This document shows, in pieces, positions 1-9,701 of a DNA stretch of 64,000 bases (positions within the stretch are counted from its first letter, which is position 1; each line of letters opens with the position of its first letter). The stretch lies in contig NZ_JACYFR010000002.1 in NCBI RefSeq assembly GCF_014837175.1, forward strand, positions 310,001-374,000. Reading direction: 5' to 3'. The stretch comes from Cellulomonas sp. JH27-2. Lineage in GTDB: Bacteria > Actinomycetota > Actinomycetes > Actinomycetales > Cellulomonadaceae. The notes beneath the pieces were generated by a model. That model was not told the DNA's origin. It did not search any database and was given only the letters and a program-made list of their open reading frames with translations. The position numbers and the translations under genes were made by a program.

Positions 1-782
1 GCAAGCAGAAGGAGATCTCGCGGCGCAAGAACGCGCTCGAGACGTCGACGCTGCCGGCCAAGCTGGCCGACTGCCGGATCGACGACGTGGACCGCAGCGA
101 GCTGTTCATCGTCGAGGGCGACAGCGCCCTGGGCACCGCCAAGCTGGCACGCAGCTCGGACTACCAGGCGCTGCTGCCCATCCGCGGCAAGATCCTCAAC
201 GTCCAGAAGGCGTCGATCTCCGACATGCTCAAGAACGCGGAGTGCGCGGCGATCATCCAGGTGGTGGGTGCAGGATCGGGTCGGTCGTTCGATCTGGAGG
301 CCGCGCGGTACGGCAAGATCGTCCTGATGACGGACGCCGACGTCGACGGCGCGCACATCCGCACGCTGCTGCTGACGCTCCTCTTCCGGTACATGCGCCC
401 GCTGGTCGAGGCGGGTCGCGTGTACGCGGCCGTGCCGCCGCTGCACCGCATCGAGGTGATCGGTGCCGGCAGCAGGAAGAACGAGTACATCTACACGTAC
501 TCGGAGGCGGAGCTCACGGCGACCCTGAAGAAGCTCGACCGGGCCGGCAAGCGCTACAAGGAGGACATCCAGCGCTACAAGGGCCTGGGGGAGATGGACG
601 CCGACCAGCTCGCCGAGACGACCATGGACCCGCGTCACCGCACGTTGCGGCGGGTCACGGTCGAGGGGGCCCAGCGGGCCGACGAGATCTTCGAGCTGCT
701 CATGGGCTCCGACGTGGCGCCGCGCAAGGACTTCATCGTCGCCGGCGCCGACGGGCTGGACCGCAGCCGCATCGACGCCTGA
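1..782 (+). CDS. parE: DNA topoisomerase IV / gyrase subunit B, 3' part
   Basis: C-terminal part of a type IIA topoisomerase ATPase/TOPRIM subunit; the 5' end lies outside the window and the reading frame enters at base 3. The TOPRIM signature EGDSA is at about 114-128 and the metal-binding DxDxD run (MTDADVDGAH) at about 327-356. The conserved GyrB/ParE tail follows (RYKGLGEMDADQL, then a short basic end). Together with the A subunit it would pass DNA strands to decatenate or relax chromosomes. A ParC-like A subunit lies convergently about 1 kb downstream, the arrangement I recall for the second, ParE/ParC pair of actinobacteria rather than the gyrBA pair near the replication origin. ParE is therefore preferred over GyrB, but the fragment alone cannot settle it. 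Confidence 0.9.
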   Translation, partial: KQKEISRRKNALETSTLPAKLADCRIDDVDRSELFIVEGDSALGTAKLARSSDYQALLPIRGKILNVQKASISDMLKNAECAAIIQVVGAGSGRSFDLEAARYGKIVLMTDADVDGAHIRTLLLTLLFRYMRPLVEAGRVYAAVPPLHRIEVIGAGSRKNEYIYTYSEAELTATLKKLDRAGKRYKEDIQRYKGLGEMDADQLAETTMDPRHRTLRRVTVEGAQRADEIFELLMGSDVAPRKDFIVAGADGLDRSRIDA

Positions 783-826
783 CCTCGGGTTGCCGGCCCG
801 GGCAGCGGGTCGGCAGGCTGGGCTGC

Positions 827-1852
827 ATGGACGACGAGTCGCAGTCCCTCGTGCGGCGCTTCGCGGTACCCGCGGTCGCGCGCCGCCCGGATGCCGGGTC
901 GGGCCTGATCTGGCGGCCGCTCACGGACGGGGACGTGCCCGCGCTCGCACGGCTGGTCGCGGCCATCGAGCAGGACGCCGGTGCGCCCTACCGGACGTCG
1001 GAGCAAGAGCTCGCCGAGCGTCTCGGCGCGAGCGACCTCGATGCTGAGGCGGACACGCTGGGTGGGTGGGACGCCCACGGCACGCTGCGCGCGTGGGCAC
1101 TGGTGGACCAGCCCGAGGGCGACGAACGTGTCGTGCGGGCGTTCCTGTCCGGCGGCGTGCACCCGGCGTGGACGGGCCGGGGGATCGGCCGCCAGGTGCT
1201 CGTCTGGTCGCAGGACCGCGCCCGGCAGCGCATCGCGGCCGCGGCCAAGGACGCGCCAGCGCGGATCGGGGCGTTCACCGACGACACCGACGCGCGGACG
1301 GCCGCGCTCCTCGAGGCGGGCGGGATGAGACCTGTCCGGTACTACGCGGAGCTGCGTCGGCCCGTGCGTGACCCGCTGGCCGTCGTGACGGTCGACGGCG
1401 TCGAGGTGCGGGCATGGTCCGACGACATCGAGGAGGCGGCGCGTGTCGCACACAACGAGGCGTTCGCCGACCACTGGGGCAGCGAGCCTCGCACGCGGAA
1501 CCAGTGGTTCGAGGGACGGTCGCAGTTCGCCGCCGGATGGAGCTTCGTGGCCGTCGACGCGGCGTCCGGGGAGATCGTCGGGTATCTGATGTCCGGACGC
1601 TACGAGCAGGACTGGGCTGTCACCGGGCACTCCTCGGGCTATGTCGAACGGCTCGGCGTGCGACGGGCGTGGCGCGGGCGCGGCGTCGCGAGCGCGCTGC
1701 TCGTCGCCGCCATGCAGGCGTACCGCCGTGACGGCGTCGAGCACGCCGAGCTCGGCGTCGACACCGACAACCCCTCCGGCGCCCACCGTCTCTACGCGGG
1801 ACTCGGGTTCGGGGTGTTCCACCGGGTCACGCTGCGCAGCATCGAGCTGTGA
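827..1852 (+). CDS. GNAT family N-acetyltransferase with two GNAT domains
   Basis: 341-aa protein starting at ATG 827 (MDDESQSLVRRF); the open frame runs further upstream but would overlap parE deeply. Two tandem GNAT folds are visible. The first (about residues 25-170) has a degenerate acetyl-CoA loop in GGVHPAWTGRGIGRQVL. The second (about 180-340) has the canonical RLGVRRAWRGRGVASALL motif and a typical C-terminal NPSGAHRLYAGLGF. The layout is like mycothiol synthase MshD and other double-GNAT actinobacterial proteins, but the acceptor cannot be read from the sequence. It ends 6 bases before the stop of the convergent topoisomerase gene; the two stop codons form a 12-bp palindrome at 1850-1861. 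Confidence 0.85.
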   Translation: MDDESQSLVRRFAVPAVARRPDAGSGLIWRPLTDGDVPALARLVAAIEQDAGAPYRTSEQELAERLGASDLDAEADTLGGWDAHGTLRAWALVDQPEGDERVVRAFLSGGVHPAWTGRGIGRQVLVWSQDRARQRIAAAAKDAPARIGAFTDDTDARTAALLEAGGMRPVRYYAELRRPVRDPLAVVTVDGVEVRAWSDDIEEAARVAHNEAFADHWGSEPRTRNQWFEGRSQFAAGWSFVAVDAASGEIVGYLMSGRYEQDWAVTGHSSGYVERLGVRRAWRGRGVASALLVAAMQAYRRDGVEHAELGVDTDNPSGAHRLYAGLGFGVFHRVTLRSIEL

Positions 1853-1858
1853 CCCGGG

Positions 1859-4345
1859 TCAGCCGATCGCGTGCACCGGGGCCGGCAGCGGCTGACCCGA
1901 CATGTCCCGACGCTGGTCGAGCGCGGGCAGCTCGATCGCCTGCCCGCCCGAGCCGGTCGCCCACGCAGGGCCGACGCCCACCCACGCCAGGATCAGCGCG
2001 TCCTCGCCCTTGAGCAGCCGGTGCGCGCGGACCCCGCCCGTGGCACGGCCCTTGCCGGGGTAGACCTCGAACGGTGAGACCTTGGCGCTGCCTGCCTGCG
2101 TCCCGGGCAGAGCGGACGACGACCCGGCGACGGTGACGACCACCGCGTCGGCGGCACGGTCGGCAGGAACGACGCCGAACGTGACGACGCGCTGACCGGC
2201 GGCGAGCTTGATGCCCGCCATGCCGCCGGCCGCGCGGCCCTGCGGGCGGACCTGGGAGGCGGGGAAGTGCAGCAGCGACGTGTCCGAGCTGACCAGCGTC
2301 AGCTCGTCGTCCTCTGACGCCGCGGCCGCGCCCACCACCTCGTCGCCCGGCTTGAGCGCGACGACCTCCCACGTGTCGCGGTTGTTCGGCACGTCGCCCG
2401 ACGCGACGCGCTTGACGACCCCCTGCGCCGTGGCCATTGCGAGCGTGGGCGCTTCGACGGCCAGCGACGCCACCGCGACGACGCGCTCACCCTTCTCGAG
2501 CGTGACGACCTCGGACACCGGCACGCCGCCCGAGAGCGAGGGCGTCCCGTCCGTCGGCGGGAGCGACGGCAGGTCGAGGACCGAGAAGCGGACCATGCGG
2601 CCGGCCGACGTCACGGCACCGAGCTCGGCCCGTGCGGTCGTCAGGACGGTGCTGACCAGCACGTCGTGCTTGGCGCGTCGCGACTCCTCGTCGCGCAGCA
2701 CCGGCTCGTCGGAAGCGGTCCGCGCGAGCAGACCGGTGCCGGACAGCAGCACCCAGGTGGGGGTGTCCGCGATCTCGAGCGGCGTGGCGGCGGCGCGCGT
2801 GGACCGGCCCGCCGCGGGGGCACCGGTCACCGACGAACCGCCCGCGGAGTCGAGCAGGATCGTGCGTCGCGGTGTGCCGTACGTGGCGGCGACGTCCGCC
2901 ATCTCGTCGGACACGAGCGCACGCAGCCGGGCGTCGTCTGCGAGGATCTCGCGTAGCTCCGCGATCTGCTCGGTCAGCTCGGCCTGCTCGCGCTCCAGGT
3001 CGAGGCGGGAGAACTTGGTCAGGCGCCGCAGACGCAGCTCGAGGATGTACTCGGCCTGCGCCTCCGACAGGTCGAACACCGTGCGGAGACGCGACCGGGC
3101 CGAGTCCGCGTCGTCGGAGGTGCGGATCACCTGGATGACCTCGTCGATGTCCAGGATCGCGATGAGCAGACCCTCGACGAGGTGCAGCCGCTCGAGGCGC
3201 TTGCTCAGCCGGTGCTCGGACCGCCGCCGTACCACGACGAGCCGGTGCTCGACCCACACGACTAGGAGCTCGCGCAGCCCGAGCGTGCGCGGCTGCCCCT
3301 CGACGAGCGCCACGTTGTTGATCGAGAACGAGTCCTCCAGCGGCGTGAACCGGTAGAGCTGCTCGAGGACCGCGTCGGGGTTGAACCCCGTCTTGACCTC
3401 GATGACCAGGCGCAGGCCGTGCTGGCGGTCGGTCAGGTCGACGGCCGCCGAGATCCCGGACAGCTTCTTGGTCTGCACGCCCTCCTTGATGCGCTCGATG
3501 ACCTTCTCCGGGCCCACGCCGTAGGGGAGCTCGGTGACGACGATGCCCTTGCGCTTGGGCGTCACGTTCTCGACGCGCGCCGTGGCGCGGGTGCGGAACG
3601 CGCCACGGCCCGTGCGGTAGGCGTCGCGGATCCCGTCCAGGCCGACGATCTTGCCGCCGCCGGGCAGGTCGGGGCCGGGCACGAACCGCATGAGCTCGTC
3701 GAGCGTCGCGTCCGGATTGGCCACCAGGTGCCGTGCCGCGGCCACCACCTCGACGAGGTTGTGCGGGGCCATGTTGGTGGCCATGCCGACCGCGATGCCT
3801 GCCGCGCCGTTGACGAGCAGGTTCGGGATCGCCGCCGGCAGGACCTCGGGCTGCGTGAGCTTGTTGTCGTAGTTCGGGACGAAGTCGACGACGTCCTCGT
3901 CGAGCCCCGTGGTCATCGCCATCGCCGCCGGTGCCATGCGGGCCTCGGTGTAGCGGGGGGCGGCCGGGCCGTCGTCGAGCGAGCCGAAGTTGCCGTGCCC
4001 GTCGATCAGCGGCAGGCGCAGCGAGAACGGCTGCGCCAGGCGCACCATCGCGTCATAGATCGCGCTGTCGCCGTGCGGGTGCAGCTTGCCCATGACGTCG
4101 CCGACCACACGGGCCGACTTCACGTACGGACGGTCCGGGCGCAGGCCCATCTCCGACATCTGGAACAGGATGCGGCGCTGGACCGGCTTGAGGCCGTCGC
4201 GGGCGTCCGGCAGCGCACGCGAGTAGATGACCGAGTACGCGTACTCGAGGAACGAGCCCTCCATCTCGGTCGCGACGTCGATGTCGACGATCCGCTCGAC
4301 GAGGTCGTCGGGCGGCAGGTCGGGGGTCGCGGGGCGACGCGCCAT
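1859..4345 (-). CDS. parC: DNA topoisomerase IV / gyrase subunit A
   Basis: 828-aa A subunit, the strand-breaking partner of the ParE-like protein at the window start. The start is ATG 4345 ([10 protein letters not shown]), preceded by a GAGGAGAG ribosome site; a longer frame reaches 4405 but has no such site. The catalytic tyrosine lies in [10 protein letters not shown] (Tyr132). The quinolone-resistance region [17 protein letters not shown] keeps Ser94 and Asp98, the residues usual in susceptible enzymes. A coiled-coil/tower segment and a beta-pinwheel tail follow. The tail has only a degenerate GyrA box ([11 protein letters not shown]), which favours a ParC-type decatenase over gyrase A. 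It is transcribed divergently from the Pat-like gene. Confidence 0.92.
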   Translation of the reverse strand: MARRPATPDLPPDDLVERIVDIDVATEMEGSFLEYAYSVIYSRALPDARDGLKPVQRRILFQMSEMGLRPDRPYVKSARVVGDVMGKLHPHGDSAIYDAMVRLAQPFSLRLPLIDGHGNFGSLDDGPAAPRYTEARMAPAAMAMTTGLDEDVVDFVPNYDNKLTQPEVLPAAIPNLLVNGAAGIAVGMATNMAPHNLVEVVAAARHLVANPDATLDELMRFVPGPDLPGGGKIVGLDGIRDAYRTGRGAFRTRATARVENVTPKRKGIVVTELPYGVGPEKVIERIKEGVQTKKLSGISAAVDLTDRQHGLRLVIEVKTGFNPDAVLEQLYRFTPLEDSFSINNVALVEGQPRTLGLRELLVVWVEHRLVVVRRRSEHRLSKRLERLHLVEGLLIAILDIDEVIQVIRTSDDADSARSRLRTVFDLSEAQAEYILELRLRRLTKFSRLDLEREQAELTEQIAELREILADDARLRALVSDEMADVAATYGTPRRTILLDSAGGSSVTGAPAAGRSTRAAATPLEIADTPTWVLLSGTGLLARTASDEPVLRDEESRRAKHDVLVSTVLTTARAELGAVTSAGRMVRFSVLDLPSLPPTDGTPSLSGGVPVSEVVTLEKGERVVAVASLAVEAPTLAMATAQGVVKRVASGDVPNNRDTWEVVALKPGDEVVGAAAASEDDELTLVSSDTSLLHFPASQVRPQGRAAGGMAGIKLAAGQRVVTFGVVPADRAADAVVVTVAGSSSALPGTQAGSAKVSPFEVYPGKGRATGGVRAHRLLKGEDALILAWVGVGPAWATGSGGQAIELPALDQRRDMSGQPLPAPVHAIG

Positions 4346-4379
4346 GCGGGGTGCTCTCCTCGGGGACAGGCGGTGGTGC

Positions 4380-4395
4380 GGCGACCATTGTCGCC
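4380..4395. promoter_or_regulatory. inverted repeat in the parC / pat divergent intergenic region
   Basis: GGCGAC-CATT-GTCGCC, 6-bp arms with a 4-nt spacer, 35 bp upstream of the parC start. It sits where a parC promoter would be expected and could be an operator. At this GC content short palindromes of this kind also arise by chance. Confidence 0.25.
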
Positions 4396-4448
4396 CGACG
4401 AGCACGCCGACGGTGCCGCGGCACGCGGGTCGGTCCGCGGTCGCGCAC

Positions 4449-4454
4449 TACCCT
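4449..4454 (+). promoter_or_regulatory. -10 element (TACCCT), leaderless promoter of the Pat-like gene
   Basis: TACCCT is followed by exactly 7 nt and then ATG 4462, the spacing at which transcription would begin at the start codon. It supports choosing ATG 4462, which has no Shine-Dalgarno sequence. Confidence 0.6.
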
Positions 4455-4461
4455 GGCGGTC

Positions 4462-7200
4462 ATGGCAGACGTCAGCGACGACGCAGCGCAGCACGCCCCG
4501 GCCTATCCCGCGGCGTGGGAGGCGGACGTCGTGCTGCAGGACGGCAGCACCGCGCAGCTGCGTCCGATCCGGCCACAGGACGCCGACGCGCTGCAGGCCT
4601 TCCATGTCGCACAGTCGGAACGGTCCACCTACCTGCGCTTCTTCGCCCACCTCGAGCGGCTGCCCGCCCGGGACCTGGAGCGGCTCGTGACGGTCGACCA
4701 CGTCGACCGTGTCGCGCTCGTGGCGGTCGCGACGTCGCAGGGGGGCCGTGCGGGCGACGACGAGGGCGGTGCCGAGACCGAGGCCGAGCACATCATCGGG
4801 GTGGCGCGGTACGACCGGATCGACGACGACGAGGCCGAGGTCGCCTTCAACGTCGCGGACGCCCACCAGGGGCGCGGCCTGGCGTCCGTGCTGCTCGAGC
4901 ACCTCGCCGCGGCGGCGCGCGAACGGGGGGTGCGCCGGTTCGTCGCCGAGGTGCTGCCCCAGAACGGCCGCATGATCGGTGTCTTCAAGGACGCCGGCTA
5001 CGCGGTCCGTCAGCAGACCGAGGACGGCGTCGTCGCCGTCGCGTTCGACATCGACCCGACGGACCGGTCGCTCGCCGTGATGGCGGACCGTGAGCACCGC
5101 GCCGAGGCGCGCTCGATGCGCGCCCTGCTCGAGGCGAGCTCGGTGGTGGTCGTCGGTCCGGGGGAGTCCGGAACCCACCTGGACCGGATGGCCTCGGCCG
5201 CCTTCGCCCACCTCGTGGCCGGCGACGAGTCCGTGCGGGTGCACGCCGTCGACGTCGTCGGCGTGCCGTGCGTGGCGTCGGTCGCCGCCGTCCCGGGGCC
5301 GCTCGACCTCGCTGTCGTCGCGGTGCCGTCCGAGCGCGCACCCGCGGTGGTGCGCGAGCTCGCGCGGCGCGGTGTGCGCACGGTGGTCCTGATGTCCGCC
5401 GGGTTCGCCGAGCTGGGACCCATCGGGCTGGCCCGGCAGCGCGAGCTGCTGCACCTCGCGCACGCCGCCGGCATGCGCATCGTCGGGCCGGCGTCCCTGG
5501 GCGTGCTCGTCGCCCGTCCGGGCGGCTGGCTCAACGCCTCCCTCGCCGCGGCGCCACCGGCCCCCGGGCGTGTCGGCCTGTTCTGCCAGTCCGCGCCGCT
5601 GGCCGTCTCGCTGCTCGCCGCCGTCTCGCGGCGCGGCCTCGGCCTGGCCGAGTTCGTCTCGGCCGGGCACCGCGCCGACGTGTCCGGCAACGACCTCATG
5701 CAGTTCTGGGCCGACGACGACGGCACCGACGTCGTCGGGCTCTACCTCGAGTCGATCGGCAACCCCCGCAAGTTCTCCCGCATCGCGCGCCGGCTCTCCC
5801 AGCTCAAGCCCGTCGTCGTCGTGACCACCGGTCGCTCCGGCCAGGTGGTCCCACCCGGGCATGCCGTCCGCCCCACGCACGCTCCGCCCCGCGCGCTCGA
5901 CGAGGTGCTGCGCCAGTCCGGCGTGGTCCGCGTCGACAACACGCACCAGCTGCTCGACCTCGTCCAGGTCTTCGCCCACCAGCCGCTGCCGGTGGGACGT
6001 CGCGTCGCCATCGTCGCGAGCTCCGCCTCGGTGGCGGCGCTCGTCGCCGAGGCGGCGGCCAGCGCGGGCCTGACCGTCCCGGGCGCCGTCACGGTCCTGC
6101 CCGAGGACGCCGACGCCGACGAGGTGCGCGACCGGATCGACGCGCTCTACGACGACCCGGACTGCGACGTCGTCCTGGTCGTCGTCGTGCCGACCGTCGG
6201 TGAGCCCGATCCGGCCCTGGCCGGCGTCGTCGCGCGGGCCGCGGCGCGCACCGGGCGGACGACCGCCGCGTGCATCCTGGGTCTGCACGGCATCACGGAC
6301 GTCCTGACCGCAGCCGGAGCCGACGGCAGGTCGTGGACGGTCCCCGCCTACAGCGCACCCGAGGACGCCGCACTCGCCCTCGGCCGCGCCGCCCGCTACG
6401 CCACGCGCCGCGCCGCCGACCACGGGCGCCCGCTGCAGGTCGAGGGCGTCGACACCCAGGCGGCACGCCGCATCGTCGCGCGGTGGCTCGCGGAGCACGG
6501 CAGCGACGGCCTGGTCCTGAGCCCCGCGCAGGTCGCGGAGCTCCTCGCCACCGTCGGGATCCCGGTGCTCGCCTCCTACGAGGTGCACGACGCGGACGAG
6601 GCCGTCGAGGTCGCGCGACGCATCGGGTGGCCGGTCGCCGTCAAGACGACCGTCCCCGCGCTTCGCCACCGCGCCGACCTGGGCGGGGTCCGGCTCGACC
6701 TCAGCGACGAGGCGTCGCTGCGTGCCGACGTCGCGCAGGTGCTGGCCCTGGCTGCCGGCCACGCCCCCGACGGCGACCGCGCGCCGTTGGAGGTGCAGGC
6801 GATGGCGGCGCGGGGGTCGGCGTGCGTGATCCGTTCCGTCGAGGACCCGTTGTTCGGGCCCATCGTCAGCTTCGGGCTCTCGGGAGACGCCTCCGACCTG
6901 CTCGGCGACGTGTCGTACGGCGTGCCGCCCCTGACCGACACCGACGTCGCCGAGCTGGTCCGCGCGCCGCGGGCGGCCCCGCGACTGTTCGGCTACCGCG
7001 GCCTGCCGCGCCTGGACATCGAGGCCCTCGAGGCCCTCGTCGCGCGTGTCGCCCTGCTGTGCGACGACCTGCCCGAGCTGCGCTCCCTCGAGCTCAACCC
7101 GGTGGTCGTCAGCGAGCAGGGGGTCGTCGTGCTCGGGGCGCGAGCGAGCCTCGCGCCCGCCGACCGTGCCGACGCCACGAGGCGGCTGCTGCGCGGGTGA
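4462..7200 (+). CDS. Pat-like protein acetyltransferase: GNAT domain fused to NDP-forming acyl-CoA synthetase
   Basis: 912-aa three-part protein. Residues about 15-205 form a GNAT domain with acetyl-CoA loop NVADAHQGRGLASVLLEHL. About 215-640 match the CoA-binding and ligase domains of NDP-forming acetyl-CoA synthetases (SSVVVVGPGESG, GLFCQSAPLAVSLLAAVS). About 690-912 form an ATP-grasp domain (VGIPVLASYEVHDADEAVEV, ending in ELNPVVVSEQGVVVLGARA). E. coli and Salmonella Pat carry the GNAT at the C-terminus; here it comes first. Pat proteins acetylate lysines, classically of acetyl-CoA synthetase, so that role is inferred. The usual SHTG phosphohistidine neighbourhood is altered (RPTHAPPRAL), so synthetase activity is doubtful. 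A leaderless promoter supports the start. Confidence 0.85.
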   Translation: MADVSDDAAQHAPAYPAAWEADVVLQDGSTAQLRPIRPQDADALQAFHVAQSERSTYLRFFAHLERLPARDLERLVTVDHVDRVALVAVATSQGGRAGDDEGGAETEAEHIIGVARYDRIDDDEAEVAFNVADAHQGRGLASVLLEHLAAAARERGVRRFVAEVLPQNGRMIGVFKDAGYAVRQQTEDGVVAVAFDIDPTDRSLAVMADREHRAEARSMRALLEASSVVVVGPGESGTHLDRMASAAFAHLVAGDESVRVHAVDVVGVPCVASVAAVPGPLDLAVVAVPSERAPAVVRELARRGVRTVVLMSAGFAELGPIGLARQRELLHLAHAAGMRIVGPASLGVLVARPGGWLNASLAAAPPAPGRVGLFCQSAPLAVSLLAAVSRRGLGLAEFVSAGHRADVSGNDLMQFWADDDGTDVVGLYLESIGNPRKFSRIARRLSQLKPVVVVTTGRSGQVVPPGHAVRPTHAPPRALDEVLRQSGVVRVDNTHQLLDLVQVFAHQPLPVGRRVAIVASSASVAALVAEAAASAGLTVPGAVTVLPEDADADEVRDRIDALYDDPDCDVVLVVVVPTVGEPDPALAGVVARAAARTGRTTAACILGLHGITDVLTAAGADGRSWTVPAYSAPEDAALALGRAARYATRRAADHGRPLQVEGVDTQAARRIVARWLAEHGSDGLVLSPAQVAELLATVGIPVLASYEVHDADEAVEVARRIGWPVAVKTTVPALRHRADLGGVRLDLSDEASLRADVAQVLALAAGHAPDGDRAPLEVQAMAARGSACVIRSVEDPLFGPIVSFGLSGDASDLLGDVSYGVPPLTDTDVAELVRAPRAAPRLFGYRGLPRLDIEALEALVARVALLCDDLPELRSLELNPVVVSEQGVVVLGARASLAPADRADATRRLLRG

Positions 7201-7259
7201 GCGGGCACGTCCGGGGACGTCGCGCCGGAGGTCGTGCACGGAGGTGGAAGGATGGGGGT

Positions 7260-7835
7260 GTGCCCGCCGCATCCCCATCCCTGCGCCAGGACCTGCACCG
7301 CGCGGGTTACTACCCGGAGCTCGTCGCCGACGTGCTGGACGTCGCCCTCGCCGACGAGCAGGTCGTGGCCCACCTGGTCCACCCCGAGACGACGTTCGAC
7401 GCCGCCGAGGTGCGTCGCCACGTCACCGTCCTGGTCCTGACCCCCACCCGTCTGGTCTGCGCCCACGTCGACGACCACCCCGCGGACCTCGAGCACCCTT
7501 CCGCGAGTGCGTCCGCCACCACGGAGTCGGTGCCCCTGTCCGAGCTCCGGTCCGTCGCGCTGACGCACGTGGTGGCGGAGCCGGCCAAGCACAAGCCCGG
7601 TCGCCCGGCGCTCGAGCTCACGCTCGCGATCGGGTGGGGGGCGGTGTCCCGCGTGGACCTGGAACCGGCCACCTGCGGCGACCCCGCGTGCGAGGCCGAC
7701 CACGGCCTGACCGGCACCCTGGCGCCCGACGACGTCGTGGTTCGTGTGAGCACCGCGGCGGAGGGGCCCGACTCCGTGCGTGCGGCCACCGACTTCGCGC
7801 GCGTGCTCTCCGCGGCGAGCGCTCGGGCGCGATGA
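7260..7835 (+). CDS. DUF5998 family protein
   Basis: 191-aa actinobacterial protein of unknown function. I chose GTG 7260, 12-15 bases after a GGAGGTGGAAGGA run that can act as a ribosome site; the protein then begins VPAASPSLRQDLHRAGYYPELV, like the family. The fold appears mixed alpha/beta, with a segment HVTVLVLTPTRLVCAHVDDH that suggests a PH-like or cytoplasmic regulatory domain, and a Cys pair around residues 140-146. The gene overlaps the next one by 4 bases (ATGA), so the two are probably translationally coupled. Nothing visible identifies a substrate or partner. Confidence 0.75.
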   Translation: MPAASPSLRQDLHRAGYYPELVADVLDVALADEQVVAHLVHPETTFDAAEVRRHVTVLVLTPTRLVCAHVDDHPADLEHPSASASATTESVPLSELRSVALTHVVAEPAKHKPGRPALELTLAIGWGAVSRVDLEPATCGDPACEADHGLTGTLAPDDVVVRVSTAAEGPDSVRAATDFARVLSAASARAR

Positions 7836-8998
7836 CGACGACGAGCGCCGCGACGCCGGCCGCGCTCGCGCAGTCCGGCGAGCTGGTCCTGCCGGGTCGC
7901 GATCGGCACTGCGTCGGCTCGGTGCTCCCCGCGGTCGCGGGTGCGCTCGGGGTACCCCTGGACGGCGAGACGGCGGGACCCGCGATCCCCGCGGCGTCGC
8001 GCGTGTGCGTGGTGCTTGTCGACGGGCTCGGCTGGACGAACCTCTCCGAGCGGGCCGGCCACGCGCCGTTCCTGCGTCGCGCCCTTGCCGGTTCCGAGCC
8101 GCTGACCAGCACGTTCCCGTCGACGACCGCCACGGCCATGGGCACGTTCGGGGTCGGGCTGCCCCCCGGGTCGACGGGCATGCTGGGCTACACCGTGCGT
8201 GACCCCGGCACGGCCACGCTCGGGAACCTGGTGTCGTGGACCGGCCTGCCGCCCGCGGAGCAGTGGCAGCCCGAGCCGACGATCTTCCAGCGCCTGGTCG
8301 CGGCGGGCAGCGCCGTCACGAGCGTCGGCCCCGCGCGGTTCGCCGGGTCGGGCCTCACGCAGGCGGCGTTGCGTGGAGCCGCGTACGTCGCGGCCGAGTC
8401 GCTGCCCGCGCGTGTCGACGCGGCCGTCGCGACGCTTCGACAACCCGGGCTCGCGTACCTGTACTGGGGTGACGTCGACAAGGCCGGCCACCACCACGGG
8501 TGGGGGTCCTGGCAGTGGGGGGACGCGCTCGCGGAGCTCGACTTCGAGCTGGGGCGGCTCGCGCGGTCGCTGCCGCGCGGGACGGTCGTCGTGATCACGG
8601 CCGACCACGGCATGGTCGACGTCGACCTCGCCGCCCGCTGGGACGTCGCGCACGACGCGACGCTCGGCCGTGACGTCGCGCTCGTGGCCGGCGAGCCCCG
8701 CGCGCTCCACCTGCACCTCGACGACCAGGCCGACCCGGTGGCCGTCCGGGACCGTTGGGCGCAGGTGCTGGAGCACAACGCACTGGTCCTGACCCGGGAC
8801 GACGCGATCGCCGCGGGGCTGCTCGGCACCGTCGCCGAGCGGGTCCGCCCCGTCATCGGCGACGTCGTCGTCGCGATGCGCGGACGTGCGACCGTCGTGG
8901 ACTCGCGCACGCAGACGCCCGCGTCGCTCGAGCTCGTGGGCGTGCACGGTTCGCTGACCCCGTCCGAGATGCTGATTCCGTGCCTCGTCGTCGCCTGA
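7832..8998 (+). CDS. nucleotide pyrophosphatase/phosphodiesterase, alkaline phosphatase superfamily
   Basis: 388-aa cytoplasmic enzyme (no signal peptide) of the NPP/type I phosphodiesterase family. The two-metal site can be followed: Asp in VVLVDGLGW, the nucleophile Thr in TFPSTTATAMGT, DVDKAGHHH, VVITADHGM, and the final His in ELVGVHGSLT. Such enzymes hydrolyse phosphodiester or pyrophosphate bonds in nucleotides or alkyl phosphates; the substrate here is unknown. The ATG start overlaps the DUF5998 stop by 4 bases, and thymidine kinase follows 43 bases later on the same strand, so the three genes may share a transcript. Confidence 0.88.
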   Translation: MTTTSAATPAALAQSGELVLPGRDRHCVGSVLPAVAGALGVPLDGETAGPAIPAASRVCVVLVDGLGWTNLSERAGHAPFLRRALAGSEPLTSTFPSTTATAMGTFGVGLPPGSTGMLGYTVRDPGTATLGNLVSWTGLPPAEQWQPEPTIFQRLVAAGSAVTSVGPARFAGSGLTQAALRGAAYVAAESLPARVDAAVATLRQPGLAYLYWGDVDKAGHHHGWGSWQWGDALAELDFELGRLARSLPRGTVVVITADHGMVDVDLAARWDVAHDATLGRDVALVAGEPRALHLHLDDQADPVAVRDRWAQVLEHNALVLTRDDAIAAGLLGTVAERVRPVIGDVVVAMRGRATVVDSRTQTPASLELVGVHGSLTPSEMLIPCLVVA

Positions 8999-9041
8999 CG
9001 GGTCGTCGGGCGACGACCCGCTCGAGCAAGGGAGCCTGACC

Positions 9042-9695
9042 GTGGCCGAGCTCGTCTTCTTCTCCGGGACCATGGACTGCGGCAAGTCCACGCTCGCGCT
9101 GCAGATGCACCACAACCACGCGGCGCGCGGGCGTGACGGCGTCCTGTACACGCGCCAGGACCGGGCGGGGAGCGCCACGATCTCCTCCCGCCTGGGCCTG
9201 GTGCACACCGCGGCGGAGGTCGACGATGCGACGGACTTCTGGCTCGAGATCATCGGGCGTCGCACGCAGGGCAGCCCGGTCGACTACGTGATCGGCGACG
9301 AGGCGCAGTTCTACACGGCCGCGCAGGTGGAGCAGCTCGCGCGTGTGGTCGACGAGCTGGCGGTCGACGTGTTCGCGTTCGGCATCTCGACCGACTTCCG
9401 GGCGCGGCTCTTCCCGGGTGCCTCCCGCCTGGTCGAGCTGGCCGACCGCGTCGAGATCTTGCAGGTCCGCGCGCTGTGCTGGTGCGGTGCGAGGGCGACC
9501 CACAACGCCCGCACGGTCGACGGCGTCATGGTCGTGGAGGGTGCCCAGGTCGTCGTCGGGGACGTGGGGGCCGCCGCGGGAGAGGTGGCGTACGAGGTCC
9601 TGTGCCGGCGCCACCACATGCGGCGCATGACGGCCGCGACGGCGCGCGCGTCCGCCCCGAGCGCTCGTCTGCTGGGCGACGAGCTGCTCGGGTAG
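9042..9695 (+). CDS. tdk: thymidine kinase
   Basis: 217-aa type II thymidine kinase, phosphorylating thymidine with ATP for pyrimidine salvage. It shows the P-loop GTMDCGKST (residues 9-17), the Walker B/catalytic DEAQF (Asp86, Glu87), the lasso region with zinc ligands Cys146, Cys148, Cys188 and probably His191, and a length normal for the family. The start is GTG 9042 behind an AAGGGAG ribosome site. It ends 6 bases before the stop of the convergent sepH. The salvage role goes well with dut about 3 kb downstream, since both keep the dTTP pool supplied and clean. Confidence 0.95.
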   Translation: MAELVFFSGTMDCGKSTLALQMHHNHAARGRDGVLYTRQDRAGSATISSRLGLVHTAAEVDDATDFWLEIIGRRTQGSPVDYVIGDEAQFYTAAQVEQLARVVDELAVDVFAFGISTDFRARLFPGASRLVELADRVEILQVRALCWCGARATHNARTVDGVMVVEGAQVVVGDVGAAAGEVAYEVLCRRHHMRRMTAATARASAPSARLLGDELLG

Positions 9696-9701
9696 CCGTC
9701 C

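Noticed and set aside
242..826. Upstream extension of the GNAT gene overlapping parE.
   Set aside because: The translated part is the Arg/Pro/Gly-rich pattern of a shadow frame; the acetyltransferase similarity begins after ATG 827.
1850..1861. The 12-bp palindrome TGACCCGGGTCA as an operator.
   Set aside because: It consists of the two convergent stop codons around CCCGGG; symmetry arises trivially from TGA facing TCA, and it is too short for a terminator.
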